Shown: in pieces, positions 35,295 through 43,463 of the stretch
How the letters are laid out: each line of letters begins with the position of its first letter
How positions within the stretch are numbered: the stretch's first letter is position 1
NCBI RefSeq assembly: GCF_005845215.1
Contig: NZ_SPHO01000016.1
Coordinates: forward strand, 62,001-126,000
Source: Clostridium sp. 1001271st1 H5
Lineage (GTDB): Bacteria > Bacillota > Clostridia > Lachnospirales > Lachnospiraceae
DNA length: 64,000 bases
Reading direction: 5' to 3'
Position numbers and translations under genes: made by a program
The notes under the pieces: model-generated
Databases searched by the model: none
What the model was told of the DNA's origin: nothing
What the model saw: the letters and a program-made list of their open reading frames with translations, nothing else

Positions 35295-36947
35295 CTACAC
35301 GATTGACACCTTTCCTTTGCTCACCTTCAGGAAGATAAGCAGCATGACCACTGTGCTCACAGTCAGTATTGATGCCAGGGCTGCCGCTGTGCCGTAACTG
35401 TTGCGCACCACCTCTGTATAGATGGCCACGGAAATGGTACTTGTCTTGCCGCCGTAGAGCATGACGCTGGATGACAGCTCATTGATACAGGTAATCCAGC
35501 TGAGAATGGCTCCGGACAGGACGCCGGGCGCCATAAGCCTTGCTGTCACCTTGCCGAAGGTCTTCATAGGAGACACGCCCAGGCTGATGGACGCCTCCTC
35601 CACACTCGGATCCATCTGCTGCAGGAAGGCGCTTCCTGACCGGACCGTGTAGGGCAGTTTCCTGACCACAAAAGCTATAATGATAATCAGGGCCGTACCT
35701 GTCAGGATGACAGGAGGCTTATTGAATGCAACGATTAAGCTGATACCAAGCACTGCTCCGGGAATGACAAAGGGGAACATGATGATTAAATCCATCAGCT
35801 GCCCGGCCAGACCCTTCTGCCGGACCACGATATAGGAAATCAGCATACCCAGCGCTATGATAAACACAATGGCAATGGTGGAGAATACAAAGGTATTCCT
35901 GATGTTGGTCCACAGGCGGTTGAAAATGGTAATGTAGCTGCCAAGGCTGAATCCCTTCTGGAAGCCTGTGAAATCACACTTGATAAAGCTGGTGATAAGC
36001 ACCACAATCTGGGGCAGGATTCCCACAAAAGTAACCAGCATCACAGGGAAGGTCACCAGGAAACGCTTCAATCCGTGCAGCACCTCTTCCTTGGGAGGAC
36101 GCATGGCTGTCATGACATAATTCTTTCTGGATACATAATACTTCTGCACCAGCAGAACGGTTGTGGAACAGATTACAATGATAACAGACAGGGCACTGGC
36201 CAGGTGGGCGTTGCCCCCAATCTCACTCATGTATTCATTGTATACCAGAACCGGAAGCACCATATATCCCTCGCCAATCAGCATGGGCGTTCCAAAATCA
36301 GCCAGGCTGGTCATAAACACCATGATGGCTCCTGCTGCGATGGACGGAAGCACCACTGGCAGGGTAATGGTCCACAGCCTGCGCAGCTTATTGCTGCCCA
36401 GATTTTCCGCGGCCTCCTCCAGGCTTGAATCAATGCTTCCCATGGCCCCTGAGGTATACAGGTACACATAGGGGAATAATTTAAAGGTAAATACGATGAT
36501 AATGCCAATTTTGCCGTAAATGCTGGGCAGATGGATACCGATATTTGCAAACATGCTGGTGATGAAACCGGAACGCCCGAACAGGGTAATCCAGCTGTAA
36601 GCCCCGATAAAAGGAGGACTCATAAGGCTCATGATGATGAAAATATGGATGAACCTCTTTCCCACTATGTTATATCTGGACATGACATAGGCTATGGGCA
36701 CGCCTACCACCAGGGTGGTCAGTGTAGTTACAACGGACACGAACAGGCTTCGTCCGAGAGCCGTGTAGTAGTACTTCTTAGTAAAGAACCGGATATAGTT
36801 CTCCAGGGTAAAGCCAGCTGCATTTTTTGAAAAGAAGCTTCGTGTTATCAGGGTACAGAAGGGATAAAACAGGAAAATCAGCATGAATCCCACTACCAGC
36901 ACCTTGACCCAGAACCAGAAATCCAGCTTTTTCCGCGATTTTACCAT
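35295..36947 (-). CDS. Afu/Fbp-type ABC permease, two fused domains
   Basis: 550 residues with about 12 membrane helices and two BPD-type permease modules. Each has an EAA loop: EEAAENLGSNKLRRLWTITLPVVLPSI (about residue 185) and EEASISLGVSPMKTFGKVTARLMAPG (about 455). Double-length permeases are typical of FbpB/AfuB/FutB and PhnUV-like systems. AGGAGGTG precedes the start. It overlaps the ATPase gene by 7 bases. Confidence 0.88.
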   Translation of the reverse strand: MVKSRKKLDFWFWVKVLVVGFMLIFLFYPFCTLITRSFFSKNAAGFTLENYIRFFTKKYYYTALGRSLFVSVVTTLTTLVVGVPIAYVMSRYNIVGKRFIHIFIIMSLMSPPFIGAYSWITLFGRSGFITSMFANIGIHLPSIYGKIGIIIVFTFKLFPYVYLYTSGAMGSIDSSLEEAAENLGSNKLRRLWTITLPVVLPSIAAGAIMVFMTSLADFGTPMLIGEGYMVLPVLVYNEYMSEIGGNAHLASALSVIIVICSTTVLLVQKYYVSRKNYVMTAMRPPKEEVLHGLKRFLVTFPVMLVTFVGILPQIVVLITSFIKCDFTGFQKGFSLGSYITIFNRLWTNIRNTFVFSTIAIVFIIALGMLISYIVVRQKGLAGQLMDLIIMFPFVIPGAVLGISLIVAFNKPPVILTGTALIIIIAFVVRKLPYTVRSGSAFLQQMDPSVEEASISLGVSPMKTFGKVTARLMAPGVLSGAILSWITCINELSSSVMLYGGKTSTISVAIYTEVVRNSYGTAAALASILTVSTVVMLLIFLKVSKGKVSIV

Positions 36948-38020
36948 GAAATCACCTCCTGGGTCTGGGCATCGTACACGCCTACAGCATTGATATCAAA
37001 GTTTACCTTCACCCTCTGCCCGTCAGGACGCAGCTCACGCACATCCTTTGTGTACTCGTTAAGCTGCACGGTCTGGCCGTTATCCAGTTCAATTTCATAT
37101 TCAATGAAATCCCCCAGGAAGGTGGATATGACAATTTTTCCCGGCAGTCCTTCCTTCTCGTCAAAGAACAGCTGCTCCGGCCTGGCTGAAATAATCCCCT
37201 TTCCCTTAAAGGGGGCCTTAAGCCTGCATGTGATGGTGCACTCACCCTTGATGTCCAGGATAGCTGCCTCCGGATGTTTGCCGTCCACATCACATTCCAC
37301 AAAATTGGACACGCCGATGAATCCTGCCACAAAGGTGTTCTGAGGCTTCTTGTATATATCCTCAGGGGACCCCACCTGCATCACGTCCCCCTCTTTGATA
37401 ACTGCTATGCGGTCTGAGATGGCCAGGGCCTCCTCCTGGTCATGGGTCACATAGATGGTGGTGATTCCCAGCCGGCGCTGGAGCTTCTTGATAACCGTCC
37501 TCATCTGTACCCTGAGCTTTGCGTCCAGGTTGGACAGGGGCTCATCCATCAGCAGTACGCCGGGCTCTATGACAAAGGCCCTTGCAAGGGCCACCCTCTG
37601 CTGCTGTCCTCCTGACAGCTCATTGGGCTTTCTGTCCTTTAACTTCTTAATCTGAACCAGGTCAAGGGCCTCATCCACCTTGCCTGGAATCTGGTCCTTT
37701 GGATACTTCTTTGCCTTTAACCCGTAGGCCACATTCTCCGCCACAGTCAGATGGGGGAAGATGGCGTAGTTCTGGAACACCATGCCGATATCTCTCTTAT
37801 GGGCTTCCAGATTGTTGATGACCTTGTCGTCGAAGCAGATTTCCCCGCCATCCACGCTGTTAAACCCTGCTATCATCCTGAGCAAGGTGGTCTTGCCGCA
37901 TCCGGAGGGCCCCAACAGTGTAAAAAATTCGCCCTGTTTTATCTCCAGATTCACTCCTTTTAACGCTGTAAAATCACCGTACCTCTTAACGGCGTCCTTT
38001 ATGATAACTGCATGGCTCAT
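36941..38020 (-). CDS. Afu/Fbp/Pot-type ABC transporter ATPase
   Basis: 359 residues. Walker A is LGPSGCGKTTLLRMIAG, the Q-loop is in VFQNYAIFPHLTV, the signature is NELSGGQQQRVALARA, Walker B is VLLMDEPLSNLDAKLR and the H-loop is TIYVTHDQEEAL. A C-terminal OB-like TOBE domain follows. The start at 38020 is chosen because GGAGGAG lies 6 bases before it; an in-frame TTG 15 bases upstream overlaps that site. It powers the importer encoded on both sides. Confidence 0.92.
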   Translation of the reverse strand: MSHAVIIKDAVKRYGDFTALKGVNLEIKQGEFFTLLGPSGCGKTTLLRMIAGFNSVDGGEICFDDKVINNLEAHKRDIGMVFQNYAIFPHLTVAENVAYGLKAKKYPKDQIPGKVDEALDLVQIKKLKDRKPNELSGGQQQRVALARAFVIEPGVLLMDEPLSNLDAKLRVQMRTVIKKLQRRLGITTIYVTHDQEEALAISDRIAVIKEGDVMQVGSPEDIYKKPQNTFVAGFIGVSNFVECDVDGKHPEAAILDIKGECTITCRLKAPFKGKGIISARPEQLFFDEKEGLPGKIVISTFLGDFIEYEIELDNGQTVQLNEYTKDVRELRPDGQRVKVNFDINAVGVYDAQTQEVISW

Positions 38021-38048
38021 ACCAGTCTCCTCCAATCATACCCTTTAC

Positions 38049-38092
38049 GTGAAAGACTGTCCCGCCCTTCCGGGTCCGGACAGCCTTTTCAC
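38049..38092 (-). other. Intergenic hairpin between binding protein and ATPase genes
   Basis: GTGAAA-GA-CTGTCC pairs with GGACAG-CC-TTTTCAC across the gap. There is no T-run on the minus strand. Such hairpins often stabilise the upstream binding-protein message or cause partial termination. Confidence 0.5.
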
Positions 38093-38169
38093 CATGTTCC
38101 TCTGACAGTTTAACGTTTCCTGATTACTTAATACCTACTGCTTATATATACACAAATACTCCCTCGGAT

Positions 38170-39297
38170 TTAGTCTACCATAATGTCATTGAAGTGCTCA
38201 ATGATGGCTTCCTTCTCATTGGCTGCCCAGTCAAAGTCATAATCAACCAGCGGGATATCTTCCAGTTTAGCCATGCCCTCGCCAACTTCCATGTCGCTTC
38301 TTACAGGACGTCGTCCCCAGTTTCCGCTCTGCTCTGTCTGGCACTCTTTGGAAGTAACAAAATCAATGAACAGCTTTGCATTTTCCTCATTGGGGCATCC
38401 CTTAACCAGGGCAACGCCGTCAGGAACAGCACTGGTTCCATCCTTCGGATATACAAATCCTACCGACGGGTCATCCTTATACTGTACAGCTGCCTTCTCC
38501 AGGGTCAGACCTACATAGAACTCGCCGTCTGCCACCATCTTATGGCACTTGCCTGAAGAGTCAACAATCTTTCCGTCCAGGTTGTCATATAATTTCTTGA
38601 TGAAATCCCATCCGTCTTCCTTGCCGCCATGGCCCAGAATCATGGTACACAGCTGTGTATAAGCAGAACCGGACTTGGATGGCAGACAATATGCAATCTT
38701 GCCCTTCCACTCAGGCTTTGTCAGGTCTTCCCATGTCTCCGGAATGGTCAGTCCGTCCTTCTCAATCAGGTCCTTGTTATAGAAAATAACCATTGGCAAT
38801 GGGCTCTCGCCAATCCACAGCCCATCCGGGTCCTTGTAAGCAGCGCCTATGAATTCATCGTTAGCACATACATAAGGTTCAAAATATTCCTTAAATGCTG
38901 CCAGGGAGTCAGCGCCGCCGCCCCACAATACGTCTGCAATGGGGTTGGCTGTCTCAGCCGCAATACGGTTGCACAGCTCGCCGGTACCTGCTGCCACTAC
39001 CTCAACCTTAACATTGGGATACTTCTCCATGAACAGGTTAACGCCTGCATTCAGCGGATCTGCATCATGGGGTGAATATACCACCACGGTTCCCTTATAA
39101 TCCTCAGGAGCCTTCTCACCTGCGGCCGCTGCCTCTGCCTTAGGCTCTTCTGCCTTCTCCTCCGCCTTAGTCTCTGCCGGTGCTTCTGTGGCAGCAGGAG
39201 CTGCCGTGGTATCGGCCGGCTTATCGCCGCCGCCGCATGCCGCCAGGCTTAAAACCATCATTGCTGCCAGTGAAGCTGTTAAAAACCGTTTTTTCAT
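38170..39297 (-). CDS. Afu/Fbp-type ABC transporter binding lipoprotein
   Basis: 375 residues. The signal peptide ends in lipobox LAAC (Cys about 21), followed by an Ala/Glu/Thr/Lys-rich linker (about 25-65). The solute-binding domain shows VVVYSPHDADPLNAGVNLF, IADVLWGGGADSLAAF, PLPMVIFYNKDLIE, KPEWKGKIAYCLPSKSGS and YPKDGTSAVPDGVALVKGCPNEENAKLFIDF. Relatives are annotated as ferric or 2-aminoethylphosphonate binders, but AfuA itself binds hexose phosphates. The downstream phosphohexomutase gene favours a sugar phosphate (inference). AAAGGAGAGG precedes the start. Confidence 0.88.
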   Translation of the reverse strand: MKKRFLTASLAAMMVLSLAACGGGDKPADTTAAPAATEAPAETKAEEKAEEPKAEAAAAGEKAPEDYKGTVVVYSPHDADPLNAGVNLFMEKYPNVKVEVVAAGTGELCNRIAAETANPIADVLWGGGADSLAAFKEYFEPYVCANDEFIGAAYKDPDGLWIGESPLPMVIFYNKDLIEKDGLTIPETWEDLTKPEWKGKIAYCLPSKSGSAYTQLCTMILGHGGKEDGWDFIKKLYDNLDGKIVDSSGKCHKMVADGEFYVGLTLEKAAVQYKDDPSVGFVYPKDGTSAVPDGVALVKGCPNEENAKLFIDFVTSKECQTEQSGNWGRRPVRSDMEVGEGMAKLEDIPLVDYDFDWAANEKEAIIEHFNDIMVD

Positions 39298-39362
39298 AAT
39301 ACACCTCTCCTTTTATATCATATTTTCAGTTCACGTAATCATTGGGAGTTTTTACCTCCGAT

Positions 39363-39379
39363 AGTCATATTATATGACT
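39363..39379 (-). promoter_or_regulatory. Palindromic operator containing the -10 of the importer operon
   Basis: AGTCATAT-T-ATATGACT has perfect 8-bp arms. On the minus strand it contains TATAAT (39369-39374), with a weak -35 TGGAAA at 39392-39397 (17-base spacer). A bound protein would block the promoter directly. It lies about 65 bases upstream of the start codon. The rest of 39298-39638 shows only the terminator below. Confidence 0.55.
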
Positions 39380-39536
39380 TTATTGTGCGTTTTTCCATTT
39401 GTTATTCTTACATTTCTTTTGTTATTCTGAACTATTGCATAGTTTTAATGGCTTTTTTTATATTTATATATGCATATTATCCACTCTCCAGGAGCCCTTT
39501 TACCGAACCGGCATAAACATCTGTATAAATATGGGC

Positions 39537-39569
39537 AAAAAAAGCCGCGGCATTTTCAATCTGCCACGG
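39537..39569 (-). terminator. Terminator of the PTPS-like gene
   Basis: On the minus strand, CCGTGGCA, a 9-base loop, TGCCGCGG (one G-U pair) and then C plus seven T. It is 70 bases after the stop codon. Confidence 0.85.
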
Positions 39570-39638
39570 CATTCTCTGTTTCAAACACATATTTAGTTAA
39601 TACCAGCGCCTGTTCCGCCTGCCTGTTCCTGTTCCGGC

Positions 39639-40202
39639 CTATTTCCTATATCCGCATTTCGGACACACGCCGTTTTCATCTAATGCAATACCGCATAACG
39701 GACAGCGGTCCATGGTCCTCTGGGGCTTAAATTCCTCGGACGCTGCATTTACACCGCTGGTAAAGGTTATTTTCACGATGTTTAACTTGTCCTTCAGCAA
39801 GTCATAGACAATTTTAATCATGCCCTCAACCGTCATTGTCTCCTTTGTTACAACCAGACGGCATTCCGGATATGCTGTGGCAAGCTCTGTTTTAAAGGCC
39901 GGGCCTTTCATTGTATTGTTAGGAGCCCCGTCCTTGATACCCTGGGCCTCATATACCCCCAGGAGCGCCGGAAGCAATGGGTCGTCTTCCCGTAAAATCG
40001 TAGCATGGTCAAAGTTTTTCAGAACCTCCCATGCTGTTTTCTGAATCTCGTTACAGGGGAATACCATATTGACACCTGCATTAACCGTATCCTCTACCTC
40101 CAATGTCAATATGCCTGTGTGTCCGTGCAGATACTGTGCTTCACCCTTAAAACCATAAAACCTGTGTGCATACTGTAAATCCAACCTGGTGATACTTCTC
40201 AT
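39639..40202 (-). CDS. 6-pyruvoyltetrahydropterin-synthase-like protein with zinc ribbon
   Basis: 187 residues. The PTPS/QueD fold is visible from DLQYAHRFYGF and YLHGHTGILTLEVED, giving the three zinc-binding His (about 13, 26, 28). The catalytic Cys expected four residues before HGH in QueD is Ala22 here. KETMTVEGMIKIVYDLLKD is the later conserved region. A C-terminal extension CPLCGIALDENGVCPKCG forms a four-Cys zinc ribbon not normal for QueD. AAAGGAGG precedes the start. It is a single-gene unit under a strong promoter with a Fur-like box. It is probably not a classical queuosine enzyme; the real activity is unknown. Confidence 0.75.
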   Translation of the reverse strand: MRSITRLDLQYAHRFYGFKGEAQYLHGHTGILTLEVEDTVNAGVNMVFPCNEIQKTAWEVLKNFDHATILREDDPLLPALLGVYEAQGIKDGAPNNTMKGPAFKTELATAYPECRLVVTKETMTVEGMIKIVYDLLKDKLNIVKITFTSGVNAASEEFKPQRTMDRCPLCGIALDENGVCPKCGYRK

Positions 40203-40240
40203 ATAAAACCTCCTTTTCTTCTGTATTTACGGGTTTCTAA

Positions 40241-40292
40241 AAATAATAACTATTCTTATTATCATTATAGTCAATATACCCGCAGAAGTCAA
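40241..40292 (-). promoter_or_regulatory. Strong promoter with Fur/PerR-like box
   Basis: On the minus strand, TTGACT (40287-40292), a 17-base spacer and TATAAT (40264-40269). From the -10 onward the minus strand reads ATAATGATAATAAGAATAG and continues GTTATTATT (40241-40269), an A+T palindromic array that matches 14 of 19 positions of the Fur consensus and also resembles PerR boxes. It would cover the transcription start. Confidence 0.6.
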
Positions 40293-40335
40293 GGAAAATC
40301 CATCTGTAATTTCAACTATCTTAACATGCAAATCC

Positions 40336-41475
40336 TTACTCTTCCTCAGCCAATTCCCTTACTGCCCGGATTCCGGTATCAACCTCTTCCTCTGTGTTAA
40401 AGTAAGAAAAGCTGAACCGCACCATTCCCTGTTCCACGGTTTTAAAGGATTCATGCATCAGAGGCGCACAGTGGGCGCCCGGCCGGGTGGAGATTCCGTA
40501 GGTGACAGCCAGTTCGTCGCTGACCTCCGAGGAATCGTAATTTCCGATATTCAGGGCCACGATGGCTGCCCGCTCATCCGAAGAGAAATCACCGTACACC
40601 CGTACACCCGGTATCCCCGACACTCCCTCATAAAACCGGCGCATCAGTTCCGCCTCTCTCCGGTGGATGTTTTCCACTCCCGTCTCCTTTATGAAGCCAA
40701 GGGCGGCGTGAAGACCTGCTATTCCATGGCCGTTCAGCGTACCTGCCTCCAGGGCAGTGGGCATGTCCTGGGGATGTTCTTTCAGATAGGTGTGGACGCC
40801 GCTTCCCCCTGCCTTAAGGGGTTTTATACGGATGCCGTCACCCACGCAGATTCCGCCTGTTCCCTGGGGGCCCAGAAGCCCCTTATGGCCGGTAAAGCAC
40901 AGCACATCTATATGCATCCGCTTCATGTCAATGGGAAGGACTCCCGCTGTCTGGGACGCATCCACCACCAGGCGGATTCCATGTCTGCGGCACAGCCCGC
41001 CAATGCGTTCCAAATCCATCCGGTTGCCCGTCAGGTTGGAAGCATGGGTACATACAACTGCCTTTGTCTCAGGCCGTATGCTTTCCTCCAGCCGGTCATA
41101 ACACAGAACTCCCTTCTCATCGCAGGGCAGAATCGTCAGGCTGACTCCCCGCTTTTCCATCAGATAAAGAGGACGGAGCACGGAATTATGCTCCAGCACC
41201 GTGGTAATCACATGGTCCCCTTCTGAGAACAGGCCCTGGATGACCGTGTTCAGGCTTTCCGTGGAATTACTGGTAAATGCAACCTGCAGGGGATTGCCCA
41301 GGTGAAACAATTCAGAAATCCTCTCCCTGGTTTCATAAATCATCCTGGACGCATCCAGGGAAGCCTCATGGGCCCCTCTGCCGGAATTGCCAAAATTCCT
41401 CATGGCATCCGCAACCGCGTCTATAACGCAGTCCGGTTTCCTCATGGTAGTAGCTGCATTGTCAAAATAAATCAT
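40336..41475 (-). CDS. Cysteine desulfurase-family PLP enzyme of the selenium cluster
   Basis: About 379 residues, class V aminotransferase fold. It shows MIYFDNAATTMRKP at the N terminus, THASNLTGNRMDLE, the PLP Lys in CFTGHKGLLGPQGTGG and a Cys in STRPGAHCAPLMHES, the NifS active-site region. The start at 41475 has GGGAGG 7 bases upstream; a longer frame lacks support. This NifS subgroup is known to travel with YedE, YedF and DUF3343 in selenium-handling loci (family knowledge). It probably liberates S or Se from cysteine or selenocysteine for selenium supply; the choice is inference. Confidence 0.82.
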   Translation of the reverse strand: MIYFDNAATTMRKPDCVIDAVADAMRNFGNSGRGAHEASLDASRMIYETRERISELFHLGNPLQVAFTSNSTESLNTVIQGLFSEGDHVITTVLEHNSVLRPLYLMEKRGVSLTILPCDEKGVLCYDRLEESIRPETKAVVCTHASNLTGNRMDLERIGGLCRRHGIRLVVDASQTAGVLPIDMKRMHIDVLCFTGHKGLLGPQGTGGICVGDGIRIKPLKAGGSGVHTYLKEHPQDMPTALEAGTLNGHGIAGLHAALGFIKETGVENIHRREAELMRRFYEGVSGIPGVRVYGDFSSDERAAIVALNIGNYDSSEVSDELAVTYGISTRPGAHCAPLMHESFKTVEQGMVRFSFSYFNTEEEVDTGIRAVRELAEEE

Positions 41476-41583
41476 AATAGCGCCTCCCTTTCCCACCTTA
41501 TCAATCGGGAAATTCCAATCACAATCCGGTCCCGCCCAACATTCATACACGGGGCGGGACATCTGTTGGCATACACCCTGATA

Positions 41584-41820
41584 TCAGTACATGAGCTGAA
41601 CCATTTCCTCATGCTCCACGCCCTTTTCCTTCATAAACCCTGCCATCTCTTCTTCCATGTCAGGTTCGCAGCACCAGGCAAGGCCGCAGCCCGCGGATAT
41701 TTCCCTGGGCACCGGTATCATCCTTCCTGACTTCCGGTTCTCCTTACAAAGCTTTTCCATGGCAATGGCTTCAGCCGTGGTATGAAATGTAATAATTAAT
41801 TTCGGTTCTTTTTTTCTCAT
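41584..41820 (-). CDS. DUF3343 small Se/S-carrier-like protein
   Basis: 78 residues. It has the conserved pattern KLIITFHTTAEAIAMEKLCKE, GRMIPVPREISAGCGLAWCCEP with three Cys, and a C-terminal helix. DUF3343 proteins co-occur with YedF/YedE in selenium-related clusters and are suspected S/Se carriers. It lies between yedF and the NifS-like gene, separated from yedF by a large hairpin. Confidence 0.8.
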   Translation of the reverse strand: MRKKEPKLIITFHTTAEAIAMEKLCKENRKSGRMIPVPREISAGCGLAWCCEPDMEEEMAGFMKEKGVEHEEMVQLMY

Positions 41821-41841
41821 CCCATCAATCCTTTCGTATCT

Positions 41842-41905
41842 AAAAATATGCTGCAGCAGACTGTCACCAGGCTGTCAAACAGCCTGACACCTTCCACTGC
41901 AGCAT
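41842..41905 (-). terminator. Two-tier hairpin with T-run between yedF and DUF3343
   Basis: On the minus strand, an outer stem ATGCTGCAG / CTGCAGCAT (9 bp) encloses an inner stem around CAGGCTGT-TTG-ACAGCCTG, followed by ATTTTT. It has the form of an intrinsic terminator inside an otherwise collinear gene set, so it probably sets relative expression of the upstream transporter genes and the downstream pair. Confidence 0.6.
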
Positions 41906-41956
41906 CCGGTTTCAGAAGCCCTGGTTCAGACACGCTGTGACTCCGGGACATCTGTT

Positions 41957-42163
41957 TTATTCAATCACTATTTCAAATTCAGACCCTTTTTCGGTTACTG
42001 TAGCCGTCTTTCCCTGGCTCTTTGCGTACTTTTCAACATTCATCCTGGTATGAGGTTCACTGACCAGCACCCTGACTGTCTCTCCCTTGTGTTTCTTAAG
42101 GGCCGCCGCTGTCAGCAATACAGGCTCCGGACAGGATAGTCCTCTTGCATCTACTTCGTACAT
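41957..42163 (-). CDS. yedF: TusA/YedF-type sulfur (selenium) carrier
   Basis: 68 residues with the TusA-fold signature YEVDARGLSCPEPVLLTAAAL; Cys11 in CPEP is the expected S/Se-carrying residue. It corresponds to the N-terminal half of longer selenium YedF proteins. It lies 12 bases downstream of yedE, so the transporter and the carrier are co-expressed. Confidence 0.85.
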   Translation of the reverse strand: MYEVDARGLSCPEPVLLTAAALKKHKGETVRVLVSEPHTRMNVEKYAKSQGKTATVTEKGSEFEIVIE

Positions 42164-42175
42164 ATCTCCTACCTC

Positions 42176-43270
42176 CTATTTCCCTTCCTCTGACTTTGGC
42201 ACAAATCCAATGATGAACAGGATGACAATACATCCAATCACCGCAGCCTTGCCGGCCACGGCAAGGCCGCCTGGCGCCGCCGGGGTATCTGCGGTGGCTG
42301 CCGCTGCCGCGGATGCAGCCAGCCCGAAGTTGTGGCAGAAAGCAGCTCCCACAAGAAGCCCAAGGAATGTAACCGCAGAGTCAGATGAGCCCTGACCGGC
42401 TAAGACCAGCTGGCGCAGCGGGCATCCGCCTGCCAGGACCGCTGCAAAACCAACAGCGTAAAGTCCCAGGATATTCCAGATATGTTGTGAATGTGCTACC
42501 GGCTGTCCTGCAAAGGAAAGCTTGAAGCCGCCTGTGGCCAGGTTAAACACCAGCATGACAGCAAACAGTCCGCCGATGACAGTAATCAAATCAAAATTCT
42601 TCATTAAAATGACGTCGCGGATACTGCCTGCAAAACAGGTTCTGCATTTCTGTGCTATGGCGCCAAACAACAGGGCCACAACCAGAGCAAGAAGCGCTGG
42701 TGCATGCATGCTGCCAGGACCTTTTTCACTGAATGCAAATAATGTGGTGGTCAGGCTCAGTACAAACAATATCACCAGGGCAACCGGGAGCACTGCCCCG
42801 TTTATCTTTCCGGTTTCATGAGCCCTTCCCAGTGAAAAGCCCTGCTTTAAGGCGATTGTACCTGTAAATACACCGGCCGCAAATCCGATGAATCCTACAT
42901 ATGCATTTAAATCACCGGCTGACATGCGGATTACCATGCGCAGCGGGCATCCCAGGAATGCCAGGGAGCCAATCATCATGATGACGCCCAGGATAAAACG
43001 CAGCATGGGAGACGACCCGGCTGTGGAACGGTATTCCCTGGTTGCCAGTGCAATCAGGAAGGAGCCGCAGACAAAGCCCACGATTTCAGGCCTGAAATAC
43101 TGCACAACGGCTGCCGTGTGAAGCTTCATGGCCCCGGCGGAATCCCTGATGAAGCAGGCCACGCAGATAGCCATGTTCTTTGGGTTTCCAAAGTAAGCGA
43201 GAATACATGCCAGTATTCCCAGCGCCACTCCGGACAGGAGCAGTGTCTTTTTAGAACTTGTCAGATTCAT
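42176..43270 (-). CDS. yedE: YedE-type selenium transporter
   Basis: About 364 residues with roughly 10 membrane helices. It has the YeeE/YedE motifs GCPLRMVIRMSAGD and GGCPLRQLVLAGQG, and two conserved Cys positions in IAICVACFIRDSAGA and CRTCFAGSIRD. This selenium-linked form is family knowledge from its constant neighbours YedF and DUF3343. The second ATG (43270) is chosen for spacing to GGGG. It is driven by a promoter with an upstream LysR-type box. Confidence 0.85.
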   Translation of the reverse strand: MNLTSSKKTLLLSGVALGILACILAYFGNPKNMAICVACFIRDSAGAMKLHTAAVVQYFRPEIVGFVCGSFLIALATREYRSTAGSSPMLRFILGVIMMIGSLAFLGCPLRMVIRMSAGDLNAYVGFIGFAAGVFTGTIALKQGFSLGRAHETGKINGAVLPVALVILFVLSLTTTLFAFSEKGPGSMHAPALLALVVALLFGAIAQKCRTCFAGSIRDVILMKNFDLITVIGGLFAVMLVFNLATGGFKLSFAGQPVAHSQHIWNILGLYAVGFAAVLAGGCPLRQLVLAGQGSSDSAVTFLGLLVGAAFCHNFGLAASAAAAATADTPAAPGGLAVAGKAAVIGCIVILFIIGFVPKSEEGK

Positions 43271-43352
43271 AATCATATCCCCTTTTCTTTTGGTAAAATC
43301 AACTGAAAATCATTCGTAAATCAATTCATGTTTTACCTATATTTCCTTAATC

Positions 43353-43382
43353 ATCTTACCAAAATGGAAGGGGCAAATCCAA
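43353..43382 (-). promoter_or_regulatory. Promoter of the yedE operon
   Basis: On the minus strand, TTGGAT (43377-43382), an 18-base spacer and TAAGAT (43353-43358). The leader to the start codon is about 75 bases. Moderate match. Confidence 0.5.
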
Positions 43383-43410
43383 TTCAAAAAAACATGGAAC
43401 CGCTTTTTAA

Positions 43411-43427
43411 TATAGACTTTTTCTATA
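43411..43427. promoter_or_regulatory. LysR-type binding box upstream of yedE
   Basis: TATAGA-CTTTT-TCTATA is a perfect 6-bp dyad of the T-N11-A class used by LysR regulators. It is centred about 73 bases upstream of the predicted yedE transcription start, the usual recognition-site position. The LysR gene ends 37 bases away. Confidence 0.6.
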
Positions 43428-43463
43428 CAAAACACTATTCCCGCCTGATTCATACATAACCCG

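Noticed and set aside
38170-39297. Confident assignment as an iron transporter
   Set aside because: Family names are mixed (iron, phosphonate, hexose phosphate) and the operon context does not support iron.
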